Shown here piece by piece: positions 38,601 to 51,355 of a stretch of 64,000 bases of DNA. The position numbers were made by a program, and so were the translations under genes. The stretch comes from Hirudo medicinalis (taxonomy: Eukaryota > Annelida > Clitellata > Hirudinida > Hirudinidae), in assembly GCA_011800805.1 (NCBI GenBank), contig MPNW01000009.1:139004-203003 (forward strand), in the 5' to 3' direction. How positions within the stretch are numbered: position 1 is the first letter of the stretch; every line of letters begins with the position of its first letter. The notes under the pieces are model-generated. The model had not been told where the DNA came from. It was given only the letters and a program-made list of their open reading frames with translations, and did not search any database.

Positions 38601-41600
38601 TGATGAACTTTCTACCAGGATCGATGACGTTGACCATGTTTCCTAGTCGTTCGTTGATGCTCAACATTTTCTGAAGCTGATCCTGACAAAACAAAATCAT
38701 TACAAGGCATACTTAATATTTCTTATATATATATATATATATATATATGTCTGTGTCATTAACAACTACAAAAGCCAAATTTACAAAACTTATTGAAATA
38801 TTTGAAATAAATAAAGTGAAATATTTTAATTGCTATTAGTTTAATTGTATTTATTCCACAGTGAAGTCACTTCAAAATCATTTGGCTCGAGAGTGACTGA
38901 AAAATATGATGCTCCAGTGTTCAATTCACAGATGCTTACTTTTGTAACAGGTGATCAAAAAAGATTTAAAACATCTTAAATCCTAAGGTGTTGTTCTAAA
39001 TAAAAACTGACACTTAAGCTTATTTCCTACTTTTCCTATTGATGAATTTCAACTCACACAAACTCTCAGAGACTCGTTCGAGTGGGAAGCTGCCTTCTCA
39101 ACGAGGTCAAGAGCATCTGAACCACAATTCAATTTTTTTTTTTAAATTAGCTGGTCACATTGAAGACAAAGCTAAGTTTTCATTAAAAGTAAATATCTTC
39201 AAAATTATGTTGATTTGAAAAACTCAATATTACCTAATGAATCAGCTTTGTCACTTGAATCTTCTGGTAGGCATTTGACATATTCTGATAAAACAACAAG
39301 TTAAATTGGGTAATCATCAAGTGAGATTTTCAAGACAACTTAAAACCTCGTAACAGAACAAGGTATCTAGGAACCCTCTGTATGGGTTCGAGCATGTGAT
39401 GCTGCAGACTCATCTGTTCACACTCAGGTAGTTTCTGCATTATAGAATCCATGTTATCTAAAATGAGTCATTCTCCATCATCTCAAACAATCCAAACCTG
39501 TAATTTTTCCAGCAGATTATAAAATTCTCTCGATCTTTCAGTCCAGAACTTTATGACGTTGATGGCGTTATCAAAATTTTGAACATAGCTAGTGTAGAGT
39601 TTGAGGAAAGGGGCAAATCGTTTCATGATGTCACCAATCTTTGGTGTTTGTCCCCTGCCAAATTTACAAATATAAATTGCCAACAATGAAACCTAACAAA
39701 TCTCAGTTCAAAGCTCTTTTTTTTTTATTGGGCCATACAAAACATGCAATGACATGACATGACCACAATCAGCAAAAAACACATATTATATTATGGCTGA
39801 AAAGAGTGGTTCTTGATGATTTAAAGCATATTACTGGGATTCAATGTCATGTTCATGTCATGATTCAATGTCGTGTAATTGAAGGTCATGTTGAAGGGTA
39901 AATAAAAAAAAAAGCAATATAACCAAGCATTTATGACAAATAAAGAAGCAATTTAAGTTTAGTTATTGAGACATCAGCAAACAACATACCACTCTTCTAT
40001 TCGTTTCCTGAGGTGCTTGAGCAGGAAGTCTCGATGGAATTCATAAATACTTTTTATGTTTGGAAACATTTGAACGATCTGCTCTTTGGGAAACATGTTG
40101 TGTTCTCGATTCTTCAGCAAAATCCTGAGATGGAAGACCTTGGGAAATGCAATTATAAAAGATAAAATAAATTGTTTGGAAATGATACGAGTATTTGCTT
40201 ATGTTTGCAATAAATATTGGTAATTATTCTGGTAAATCAAATAAAGCCATAAACTTATACTCATCTCTTTGAAGATCTATTCTCATTAAATATTTGATGC
40301 ACATATACCGATGGGGAAAGAAACCTGATCAATGAGATAAAGCCTCTTTACGTAGGACTCCTCAGTGCTTAGTAATTCGTGTGCTATCCTATACAATTTA
40401 TCAGTCTGATCACTTCTGGTTACACTTTCCTGATGCTGAAATTAATAACATCATTTATTAACTAATTAATACCAATGTTGGAGTTATTTAAAATGAATTA
40501 GCATTTTTACAATTTTGTGATGTAAAATCGATCAATCAAATTTACCAATCTTTCCAATGACTAACAATCACTGCTATTTAAAGTAATTTCATTTTTTAAA
40601 GATCATAACAAATTTTAACAAACGTCTGGCAGGAATCTCAGATTAGAGATGCTGCTTTCCGGTTCAATGCAGCTCTCCTCATCAGAAAAATCTCCCTCTC
40701 CAAGGCAGAGATTGTCTAAATTATCTTTACGGTTGATCTTGCGCTCGCTCCTTTCGAAAAGTTGTTTAAAAATTTGTTTCTTCAGGTTTACCTCTTTAGC
40801 CGACGAGTTTCTGACGCTGTCAAACGATGTGAAACTGACAGATCCAGTCAGTTTCGTCCTTTTTACTGGTTCCGAAAGCTGATGGTTTCCATCTCTAACG
40901 ATAACCGACATTTCTGATTCAGTGGAAGGACATTCTACGTCCGTTGTATGTGGAAGGGATAAAATGCTTGATATCGGACAAGGCTTGTCAATGCATTCTT
41001 TGCAGCAATCGGTGCAGCTCAACTTATTAATAATTTTTTCAATTTCTTCTGAGAGTTCCTCACCTTTAAATTCGACATCACCATTTAGGTTCTCAACTTG
41101 TGAACCTTCGAAAGTTGAAGACTCTCCTGAAGATTCTGTTTGGCAGTGAGTATCGGCTGAGAGAGACCCCGAACCTGAAATTTAATACGTTTTTCTGCAG
41201 TACGAATTAGCAACTGATCTGCGATCGATTGTTACTCGGTTTAGCGAGTGTTATTCTTCCGCTCAAAAACACGTCTGCTCCATATAGTTTTATGAAGTTA
41301 TTCAATGATATAAGTGGGCGATTCAGTGTGAAATATTTAATAAAAATATATTTTTAGACTGAACAATTTCTCATCTTAATTAACGCGCGTCAACAAAGAT
41401 GTTTTTGTGTGGTGAGAAAGCGAGATGGCTTTCCAAATTTACAAAAGGTTTAGGAATATTTTCGTAAATTCTATTTGTTTAAATGCAATTAAACCTGGCT
41501 GGAGTAAGTTTCAAGATATTATAACTTTTAAAAATCTGTGATTGACTTTGGTTTATTGTGAATCAACCAGTCGTATAACAACTGATAAATATTTGTTTGC

Positions 41601-42439
41601 ACACGAAAATAAGCGAAATTATTCTCAATTACCTCAGCTTTCGCAAACTTGGAGATGTCGCACGCTGGCGAGAAACGAAAGATGCATATTTTCTCGCGGG
41701 ACCGTGAGACAAATTAGTTCGCATTTCATTAACATTTCTATTTCTAAAATAAATTTCCCTTGGAGCCACAAGGTGCATTAAAGCACTCCAGTTAAACCTT
41801 TATTAGCACTTTATTTCTTTAGTAAATAGTTAAAACTAAGTTAAGTGAAATTTAAGGACTGAGCCAGGCTACATCTGGAGCAAAAATAAAATTAACGATT
41901 TAATCCAACTAACATTTCAGTTGCAACAAACAATTGCAATAATCTAAAATCTTTCACGGAATTATTAAACATATTTGAAAAAAATTATTATTCTCACTTG
42001 AGAAGATGTCTTTGTCTTCCGTGGTGAAAGCATCAATAGTGTTTGAACTTGTGACTAACGGTGAAATGATGGGTGATGCCTGACATGTTATGAATATCCC
42101 ACGACGTTTGGCGTTCTCAAAGCCAGCAAGATGACATCGTGATCGTAGATTTGATTTGAACTCTGATAAGGATTCAAGGAACGTGGCGGACATGCGACCA
42201 TTGACGACCCTCAGCGGTTTCGGTGGCACAGGAGGGGGGTACTTCTTCGACTTAGTTTTCGTCTCAGGAAGTTCAAGCTTTGAGTTTTCGATGAATAGGC
42301 TCAAGTTGATTATGGACTTGTAGGACTCTTTGAATTCTTGGTAATGTTTCGGCTTTGGTGGAACGGGAGGTGGACATTTAAACGGTTTTTCCAAAGCGTT
42401 TGTAAGATCCTCCTGCATCTCAACATACAAGTTTATCAC
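35603..42439 (-). CDS. FGD-family RhoGEF (DH-PH-FYVE-PH), likely Cdc42 activator
   Basis: At least fifteen exons. The N-terminal exon (about 41999-42430) carries two PPPVPPKP motifs, class II SH3 ligands. A long Ser/acidic exon follows (about 40620-41175). The DH domain runs over 40330-40440, 39990-40145, 39500-39655 and 39347-39440 (SLQHHMLEPIQRVPRYLVLL). PH1 begins at 38530-38685 (FIKEGMLKRISQKDG). The FYVE zinc finger lies in 36868-36996 and 36548-36706 (CMIC, CHAC, CAKC, CNKC; all eight cysteines). PH2 lies in 36359-36484, 36054-36196 and 35603-35702; these five 3' exons join in phase. FGD proteins are exchange factors for Cdc42 that remodel actin. The FYVE core reads KKRHCHACG instead of RRHHCRACG. 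The start is uncertain: an acceptor precedes codon GTG at 42439, so an upstream exon may exist, or ATG at 42418 may be used. The paralogue was not determined. Confidence 0.9.
35833..35945 (-). mobile_element. SINE-like element in the FGD gene
   Basis: On the minus strand GTTTGCAACCC (B-box-like) is followed by GAGGAGGAGCGTTATATAAATGG. This is the same organisation and tail as the element at 18622-18712. It lies in the last intron of the FGD-like gene. The 5' part is poorly preserved. Confidence 0.45.
38725..38749. repeat. (TA)n dinucleotide repeat
   Basis: About twelve TA units in an intron of the FGD-like gene. Confidence 0.9.
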
Positions 42440-43343
42440 TCGATCTAAAAATCACTTTTTACTTCATGAACGTCTCATGTTTTCATCGAAGAGAAGAAAA
42501 AAAACCATCTCGAACGGGTGAACAATTGCGATAACGGATATCTCACTGAGCTCTAAGAAACAATTACGCACAAATTAAGGGGTCTTCTGTGGCCTCCACG
42601 CAGGCTTTTACAATCGCTTCTAAGAATTTGAGTTGATTTTGTAGTTTAACACAGTGAGTTTAACAGCAGACAGTTTTGCACTTTACCAGGTTCTTCATTT
42701 TTGGAAGATTTTCTTGGTGATTTATAGTTTTTGTCGAAATAATTTCTGTTCAATCTGTTTATTCATTTTCATTGGTTACATAATTTACTTAATTTTTGTT
42801 AGCGATAGATGATTTTGTGCAAATAATGAAATACGAGATTTCTAGCGACTCAGTTTCACTACAAACATTTATTAAGAATATAAAATATAAAGTTTATCAC
42901 AATTATAATGGCGATAATAGCTGATATTAGTGATAGAATATTAAAATGTCGTTAATATTCATGAACATAGAAACTTGAACTAGCAGTTAAATTCTACTAC
43001 AATAGATCGGTTTGGTAATGAAACTGAAAGTAAGGAGCAGATGTTTCGCTTGAAAAAGTTTCAATGGTCGGCATTTTCTGGCGTGTTGATGAGGCAGATG
43101 TTACTCATTCAAACTGAAGAGTCACGCTTCATGAGTGATAATTACTTCTGTAAACATCTCTTCCGAATGGCCTTATTGGATTGCCATGTTTTACATGTTT
43201 CTTGAAATTTTCTGAAATGTTTTAATCCATAAGTTGAAAGTTCTTTGCTAAAAATGTTCTCCTTGTGAAAACCAGTAACCTTTGTTTGCAACCTTTTTTT
43301 GTCTCTTTAGAGAACTGGTGTTCATTAATTTTTAACGTAACCT

Positions 43344-43376
43344 CCATCATCAGCATCATCATCATCGTCGTCGTCG

Positions 43377-43414
<38 letters not shown>

Positions 43415-43449
43415 ATCATCATCATCGTCATCATCATCATCATCATCGT
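43344..43449. repeat. Compound (CAT)n/(CGT)n microsatellite
   Basis: Trinucleotide array mixing CAT and CGT units, including a regular CATCGT hexamer stretch. Minus-strand translation gives poly-Asp, but there is no supporting gene structure. Confidence 0.95.
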
Positions 43450-43658
43450 GAAGAATGTTGAAGTAATTTTGGGAAATAAATATTGCTAATTTAAGTGCAA
43501 AAGACATTTCAGTGGAAACACATTCCAGACATCATTCAGAGGCGATCCTGCTCTCAATTATGACCAGAAACAACTTTAAGATTCTTTGAATCTGTTTAGT
43601 TATTTTTAAAACTTTAGTTGAAGTAAGAAACCCTTTATTTATTTAAAATTCTGACAAG

Positions 43659-43840
<182 letters not shown>

Positions 43841-44851
43841 NAGCGTCGTTACCGAGATCATTATCACCATCAGCCCAGCACCTGATGTTGAGGCCTCTGG
43901 CACTGTACTATTATTATTATTATTATATTATTATTATCATCATCATCATTATTATTATTAGTAACATCATTACTAATGTTTTTTGCAACTTTCTCCTTCT
44001 TGGACGCACAACTTATCATATAATCGTGAACAGTCAATTACTGCTTATTAGTGTTTGACGGGATCTATGCAGCACTGATATTGTTATAAAGTAATTAATA
44101 TTTATGTCACTATGAAGTTATTATTATTATTATTATTATATTTGTGCCTTAAAATAAATTGTTATTGTGCATATTTACCGTTAGCCGTAGCAATGTAGCA
44201 GTGACAGTCGTGCGTGGAGGTGATCGATGAACGGAATTTCATTTAGTTTCATTTAAATGCTTAAAACACGAAATCCTCCTAAAGTTCGAGAAACTCCGCG
44301 TTTCCATGGTGACGCAGCTTTCCGGACTCCAGAATTCATTTTAAGCGGTTCGCAGCATCCGAACTCCTCCTCGGGATAGTTTTTCCTCCTCATGAAATCA
44401 CATCATTTGAAATCACATCATTCGAGGATTACAAACCTTTCTATCGATGACAGCAGAGCAGTTTTGTTCACGAATTCTTGCGAATAACTTGTTTTCATGC
44501 AGGATTTTTTGCACGTTTTAATGGAGCAATCGATGCAATCCGAGGTGACTTTGTTTCATAAATTTCATGAAATATGTTCTTAATAACCTGTTGAAAAATT
44601 TATTTATTAAATAGTTGACAGATTAATTGGTTTCGACATTTTTTAGTTTAATTATTTAAAAAAAATATTAACACTTTCTATTATTGCTATTATTGCATTT
44701 ATTACTGTTCATACAATTATTATTATTCTTGTTTCAATTATTGTTATTATTAAAATTATTACTATTATTACAGTGACCGATTTGCTACGTTTAATTATGC
44801 ATTTATTTAATACTTTCGTCTTTAACAAGGTCTAACAAGTGAAAATCAACA

Positions 44852-47653
44852 ATGGATCTTCTGAGACATTCCCTCATCCACTACGAAAACCAGCTCGTGT
44901 CCGATAAAGTGCTTTCCTTGAAACAAGTGCACGACGATGCTTTTCAGACCACGGTCAGGAACAAAATGTCGGTTGTCGAAGAATTCCAATTTCTAAGTTT
45001 TGGCATCATCGTACCAATAATATCCTCCGTAGGAATCTTGCTCAACATTCTCAACCTCTTCATCTTGCGCAATCGAGTCCAATTCCCAGAGTCGTCATAC
45101 GCCTACCTCTTTTCTTTGGCTCTTGCAGACCTCCTGACGCTCTTTTTCTTCTTCATCAACAGCTTCGGGAGGGGATTCCATCGCGAAAGTCCTGATTGGA
45201 GACGATTCGAGATCTTTGGTTACTTTCCTATCGGCTCCATGACTTCTAATGCCAGTGTACTGCTCACGGTGATGGTGACAATTGAAAGGTTCGTTTTCAT
45301 GTACAAACCCTTCCTCTCGAAGACTTACTGCACGAGACGATTTGCCCGAAAAATCATCATCATCATCTGGGTCTCCTGCATCCTCTTCAATATTCCTCGA
45401 TTCTTCGTTATGAGGATTTCCCCACCTGGAAACTTGACTTTCACGGAGTTCGGAAGAAGCACCTTCTACAGGTGAGGAGTTTAAATCAATCGAGGTAGAA
45501 CGAACAAGTGAAGGTCAAATGAATCACGTTCTTCGTAAACATCTCAAGGAACCAATGTTTGTTTTAATTCACGAAAACCTCGAATTCCTGAAAATATTAT
45601 GCACTCGATTGTTTACTCAATTGGCTCAACGTGCTTTCTGCAAAATAAAACAAATCTAAAAAAATAATTTTTTATGTAATTTAAAAAAATTAATTTAATA
45701 ATTTATCGATTAAGATATTGAAATAATATTTGGAAAATATTATAAAGTCACTTAAAATATTATAAAAAATATTATACTATTATATTGTACAAAAGAAGGA
45801 AAATGAGTCACTTGTTTTTACGTGAATTTTTCCAGGGCTTTTCACAGTTGTTTACAAAACTACTATTTATTCTGCGAATTAAGAAAATATTTAAATTATC
45901 ATTTGTTATTATAAACATTAATTTTTAAATGTTTACAATTAAAATGAATAATTAATTAATTATTAGTTTTTATTTAATTAATGAAAAATAATAATTAATC
46001 TCAAACAATCCTGTGATGAAATGTTTCAAGAGACGAAAGTACTTCCTAGAAACAAAGGATGATGGTTGGTGTGATGATGGTGATGATTATGATGATGATG
46101 ATGGTGATGATTATGATGATGATGATTGTGATGATTATGGTGATGATTATGAAGGAGTTTCAAATTATTGGGTCATGGTGATGATTATGAAGGAGTTTCA
46201 AGTGTCTGAAATCCGACAGCGCTAAAACCAACAGTGTCGTATTCCCAGCCGGGGTTAGGGTTTGCACCACCACAAACGCCTCTGGGTGAGTGCGCTATAT
46301 AAATGGTCTAAGCGCCCCTGATGCTTACGCTTATGGCGCTATATAAATTCACTTATTATTTTTTTTTCTCGGCCACACAAACATTAACAATATGAATTGT
46401 TCGAAAAACCACTCCGAAAGGTTTAGTGTCCGCAAAAGTGTCCGAGATCTCCCTGGACATGTGAATTAAAAGGGCAAGCCGTAATACAAAATGTCAATCG
46501 CACCGAACAGCATCAACCATTAATGTCTTAATTAATTATTGCTCTGATATCTTCGGAATGCAAGGTTTGGGATTGACTATCCAGCGTTTTTTCCTTGCAG
46601 TGGGTTCCAGTTCTGAGTGTAGCGCATTTGTTTGGATTGATTCTCTAATTGTTCCATCAGTCTTTTCATTCAAATGGCCGTCGTTAGAACCAGATCGTCG
46701 GCGAATGCAATGTAATTGCACTTGGTTGTCGAACCTCTGGCAGCCGTGACCCCAATTGATTGGTCCAATTCGCTGGTTATCATGTCTATGACCGCATTTA
46801 ATAGGTGGGGGGGGGGGACATCGGTTCTCCTTGACGGACTCCTCTTTTCACTTGAATCTTTCCACTGAGACCCTCCCTGGTTTCAGATAAACCTCACCTT
46901 CTTTGTTGGACGCCTCGCGGGTGGACTCGACTCTCATGAATTTATGTTCCACTGTTAGCATCCACTGGATGTTCCGAACTCTACATTAAAATATTTACAC
47001 TTCTGTTGGAACAATCGGTATCTCCGAAGAACCACAACAATCTTTCACCTGTGTGAGAACGTCCGAGGTGCGTGAACGGGTCTGCATTGTTTATCTTTTG
47101 TTCTTTCCGACGAGTCCTCAAATTAATTTAATTTTCAGAATTCTCAGAAACATCAATCAGCCGACGCTTTCGGAATTAAAGGCACTTTAAATCACTTCTT
47201 TCCCTTCTGTTTATCTGAAGTTGCGAAGTCAAGACGAGACTAAACGTTAAAGTCGAAAAGTTTGCCACTCAACTTCAGTTTTCCTCTTTAATAATCTTAC
47301 AATCCTAAACGGAATGCAGGGACACGAAATGGTCACAGAAGTAGCAAGACTGACACAAAAACCGTAAAATTATCGAGAGTTCGCGAAAAACAGCCGCACG
47401 ATCATTCGCTCGAGAATATTCAATTAATTTTATTTTATTTTATTTTTTTTCGAAAATCGAAAAATCGAATTAAAATTGAAAAAGCAAGCAATGTCAAATG
47501 TCAAAGTTCGCATCTAATTTTGTCATCATTCATGGCCTGACATCACCCTCGGACAGTAAAATAAAGGACAACAGGAGGACAAGCATGAACGTCCAAATCC
47601 AAAAAGGATTATTGGTGCTATTATCGATGGGATCCTCAGGAGGATTTATAGCA

Positions 47654-47728
<75 letters not shown>

Positions 47729-47770
47729 GTTATTATTATTGTTGTTGTTGNATTGTTATTGTTATTGTTA

Positions 47771-47850
<80 letters not shown>

Positions 47851-50336
47851 GTTATATTATCTTCACAACTACAAATTAAGAGAAATTTTATAACAACTGA
47901 AATGTGTGTCTGCAAAATTCGTTCATGATAATGATTCTCCCTATATCAATCCACGATTTTTTTTCGGTGTAACTCTTCATTTATTAATAATTTAAAAGAA
48001 AATGAGCATCAAATAATAAAGTAAAACGAGAAAAAACAACAAGTAAATACAAATGTGCACTCACAATTCATGAATGACAACAAACCAACTAAGACTGAAG
48101 TGATGACCTGAAAGGACCTTCGTAAGGTAGAATTGTTTTCAACGACTCATTAAATCAGCAAATGATTCTCATTTCAACTTAATTCGTGATTAACTTTCGA
48201 ACTTTAAATAACAATTAGAGGGGATTTGTTTCCAATCTTAGCTTTTCAGAATTTTGAGAATTTTGTTTCAAATGGATTTAATTCACGTGACTTTTTCATA
48301 ATAATTCAACGTCACCTGTTCGAATTATTGCAAAAATCAATACATTCATACCGTATTTTTTAAAGCAATTCGTTAAAAATTCTGATGGAAAGCACATGTT
48401 TTTACAAAGCATTCTTTTTGCGAAACATTCTTCACCAGCAACAGCCTTGAATGAGGTATGTCAGCATCAGCTCTTATAAAAATCCTGTATGCATTAACTT
48501 TTTCTTGGTTCCAAATAGTATTACTGATATGATTTATTTTCTTTCAGCCAACTAAGTGGTATTTATTAATAAATTCATAATTTTAATTGAATCATCGAAG
48601 CATTAACAGATCGACAGCCTCTCATGGGTTAACGTTTGCACTCAATTTTTCTATTTTTATATTTAAACTGCAAATCAAAATCATTCCAATTCACAACCAA
48701 CATTAAGAACATCAAAAATATAATAATTGTTTTAAGATTATAATAATAAAGAAATAAAAATAATAAAAAATAAAAAAATAATAAATAATAATTAATGTTA
48801 AATGGTCATGAAATATGATTTAGAAATAAATAAATAAACAATGAATGTAAAAAACATTAAATCATCTCATCGATGTCAAAAACATGAATAGATTTTTTTT
48901 ATTCTGAGGAGGCGAAGATTTTCCAGCTTATCTTGACGGCAAATATTTTATCATCTTCTTCGGAAGACGAAATTATTTCCTAATAAATAAGAACTCCGTT
49001 CAGTCGTTCGGTTGAACGTTTGCTCCTCAATGTGATCGCATTTCTTAATGCAAGTAAACCAAAGTGAATTGAATCACCTGTGAAATGCTCCAAATGAACA
49101 AAGCATTCTAAATTGAAGAGCATTATTTGTTCAGTTCACATCGTGGCAGAACATGGCAATCAGAATTCTGTGAATGCCTCATCACTGTCTCTTACTTGAA
49201 ACTTCTCGACAGAAACGCTGCTTGGAGATCATAAATGTTATTCGGCGTAATATTTGCCTGTTGTTAGAACAATGTTTATTAATGTCCTGATGTTTATTGA
49301 GGTGCATTCTTTATTTCTTCCATTAGAATTGTGTTGCCTTTGTTCCTGATTACGATGTTTCGTCTTCATTTAATAAAATAATATAATTCTTATTAAATAA
49401 GAAATAAATCACGATATTAGTTTACTAGTTAATAATTTGCTTACTTGGTTTCTTATTCTCTCCATTAATTATTTTAAATGTTACTTAATTGTAAAGTTAG
49501 TTTTCAACTGCTTCCATCAAAACATTGCACCAAATCCGAGCCGCAAAAATTACCACCTTGGACAGCACTTACCTCTCGTCTGGATCGCACTCTGAAAATT
49601 AGATAAACATTATCATCTGAGTGTTCGAATGTCATTTTTATTGCACAGGATCATCTCCTGGGTGAGCACAGTGTTGTTTTCAATCGTCAGCGCCCTCTGT
49701 CTCATCGTCTTCAACATCCTCCTCATTTTTGCCATCCATAAACGTAGGATGACTCTCCAGAACAAAAAGTTGTCCACCCTCTTCAGTCAGGAGGAGTTGA
49801 AGATCCTTCCCTTCAACAAGTCACTCAGTTGCAACACTCTCAACAGATTTGGATGTGTCGACTCTCAAATTCTGAACGTCGAAAGATCAAAGAGCGAGAT
49901 CGATAGTGACAAATTGAAACTGAAACGACAGAAAGCCAAATCCACCGAAACGATAGAATGTAAATTTGTCAAGGGCAAAAACTGCAGACAGATTTTAGAT
50001 TCCAAGCGCCAAAGTTTGGCAGCCATAAACACGAGATTTCAGCAGAAGCAGAAGGAAGACTTTGGTCTCACTCTGACGCTGATCGGAGTTGTGGTTCTTT
50101 TTTTGGTCGGTGAACTTCCTTCCTCTTTCCTCTCGAGAAACATCGTTGGACCCCTCTTTGGCGAGGAAGTCCTTCTTGACGACAGGTACGTCACGGCAAA
50201 CGTCATAGCAACAGTCCTTGTCGTCACTCAACATTCTACAAATTTCGCCATCTACTACATACTCAACCACAAGTTCTGCAATTCTGTTAAGAAGCACTTT
50301 GCACGTTGTTTGAAAATGATGGGACACACGTGTTAA
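44852..50336 (+). CDS. Rhodopsin-like (class A) GPCR, probable peptide receptor
   Basis: Two exons, 44852-45471 and 49649-50336, join within an arginine codon (phase 2, GT-AG) to give 435 residues. The start ATG has a strong context (A at -3, G at +4). Seven membrane segments are visible: TM1 at about residues 50-75 (LLNILNLFIL), TM2 (LFSLALADLLTL), TM3 ending in ERF in place of DRY, TM4 (IIIIIWVSCILF), TM5 just after the splice junction, TM6 (FLVGELPSSF, keeping the proline) and TM7 (QHSTNFAIYYILNHKF, a degenerate NPxxY). NLTF before TM5 is an N-glycosylation site. The third intracellular loop is long (about 95 residues, basic). The INF/TNF-x-IYY-type TM7 resembles FMRFamide and related peptide receptors. 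The usual TM3 and second-loop cysteines are absent. The ligand cannot be told from sequence. Confidence 0.85.
46058..46155. repeat. GAT-rich minisatellite
   Basis: Imperfect GATGAT/GATTATGATGAT array. The open frame through it (poly-Asp/Gly) is a product of the repeat. Confidence 0.85.
46215..46352 (+). mobile_element. SINE-like element with doubled CGCTATATAAAT tail
   Basis: AGTGTCGTATTCCCAGCC, resembling the B-box region of the element at 18622, is followed by GTGCGCTATATAAATGG and a second GGCGCTATATAAATTC ending in TTATTATTTTT. Two tails in a row suggest nested insertion or tail duplication. Confidence 0.5.
47654..47850. repeat. (ATT)n microsatellite with an N
   Basis: About 195 bp of ATT repeats broken by GTT units and an undetermined base at 47751. 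Array length is uncertain. Confidence 0.95.
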
Positions 50337-51355
50337 CATTGAAAACAATGTTCATCAAAACATATCTATTCGGAGGAAAATCACATCTTTTTTCTGATCT
50401 TGCAACACATTGTGATGATTATGATAATGATAACGATGGATATGATAACGACGATGAAATATTGAAGAAAACTAAACTGACGCACACGTAATAGAAAGTT
50501 CGATCAGTGTGATGGAGAAAGTCAGGATTGCTTTCAGAATTCTACCCACTGCATGCTTGACTCAATGTTTGTTGGTGCTGGGTGCTTTCAAAGTGTTATT
50601 CTAGTTTAATCGGCCACAGAATACCTTCCGTGAGTGCTCTTCTGACCCAAGATGAAAAACTTCACCACATGAGTTCATCATTGAAGGGCAGATTAATCAA
50701 CATGAAATGACCCTGGCACTTTCAATGATTTCATTTCAGTAATTTGAACAAGAAAATGTCACCTGAGTGAGCAGTTAACACAGAATCTCAGATTCTAATC
50801 TAGAAAAATGAAGCTCTTTAGAAACAATTGTCAACATCTGAACGCAACGACAAGATCTACGACACTACAACAACAACAATACAAACTCTGAACGCCGCCA
50901 ATAAGAGCAACATCACATTCATTTGAAAAATAGAAAAATTTACCCAATATATGTGTAAATATATGTATAGATAGATACAGATAAATACGTGTATGTATAT
51001 GTAGGTAGATATAGACGTTTGTATAGCTCTGTCCAACGAGTACATGACATGTGATTTTTATGAAAGCATTAAAAATGTTGAAAATTTTGAATCACAGCAT
51101 AAAAATATCAAGATTTACAATTGAAAATAATTAGTATAAAAGCTGCTTAGTGCAACTTGGAACCCTGTTTAGATGATTGTCGATCAAGTCTCAGACCATT
51201 TGCCACACTATTCCTCTTCAAACCTCTGTCTCTTCTTCTGACTACTGAATATTGATCAATTCGTTATTGCCTACAAATGCATCCATGCATCCATGCAACC
51301 AATGCATTCATCCATTACAAGTTACTCTCCTTCCATGCATCTCTCAGATTCATTC
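50337..51355. other. Tail-to-tail spacer between the GPCR and NOL4-like genes
   Basis: Contains degenerate ATAGATAGATA/GTATGTATAT simple repeats (about 50945-51015) and ATGCATCC repeats (about 51280-51310). No gene recognised. Confidence 0.5.

Larger units (their letters stand above)
45472..49648 (+). other. Large microsatellite-bearing intron of the GPCR gene
   Basis: A 4,177-bp intron with GT and AG ends. It contains GAT-rich repeats (46058-46155), a SINE-like element (46215-46352) and the long ATT array (47654-47850). No internal exon of the receptor is needed, as the outer exons join in phase and supply all seven membrane segments. Confidence 0.75.

Noticed and set aside
42680..42700. 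Possible first FGD exon MKNL with a GT donor
   Set aside because: It does not join in phase to the next exon (a stop codon results).
46013..46225. 70-codon Asp-rich ORF
   Set aside because: Produced by the GAT repeat inside the GPCR intron.
47498..47893. 131-codon poly-Ile/poly-Leu ORF
   Set aside because: Translation of the ATT array, including an N; not a protein.
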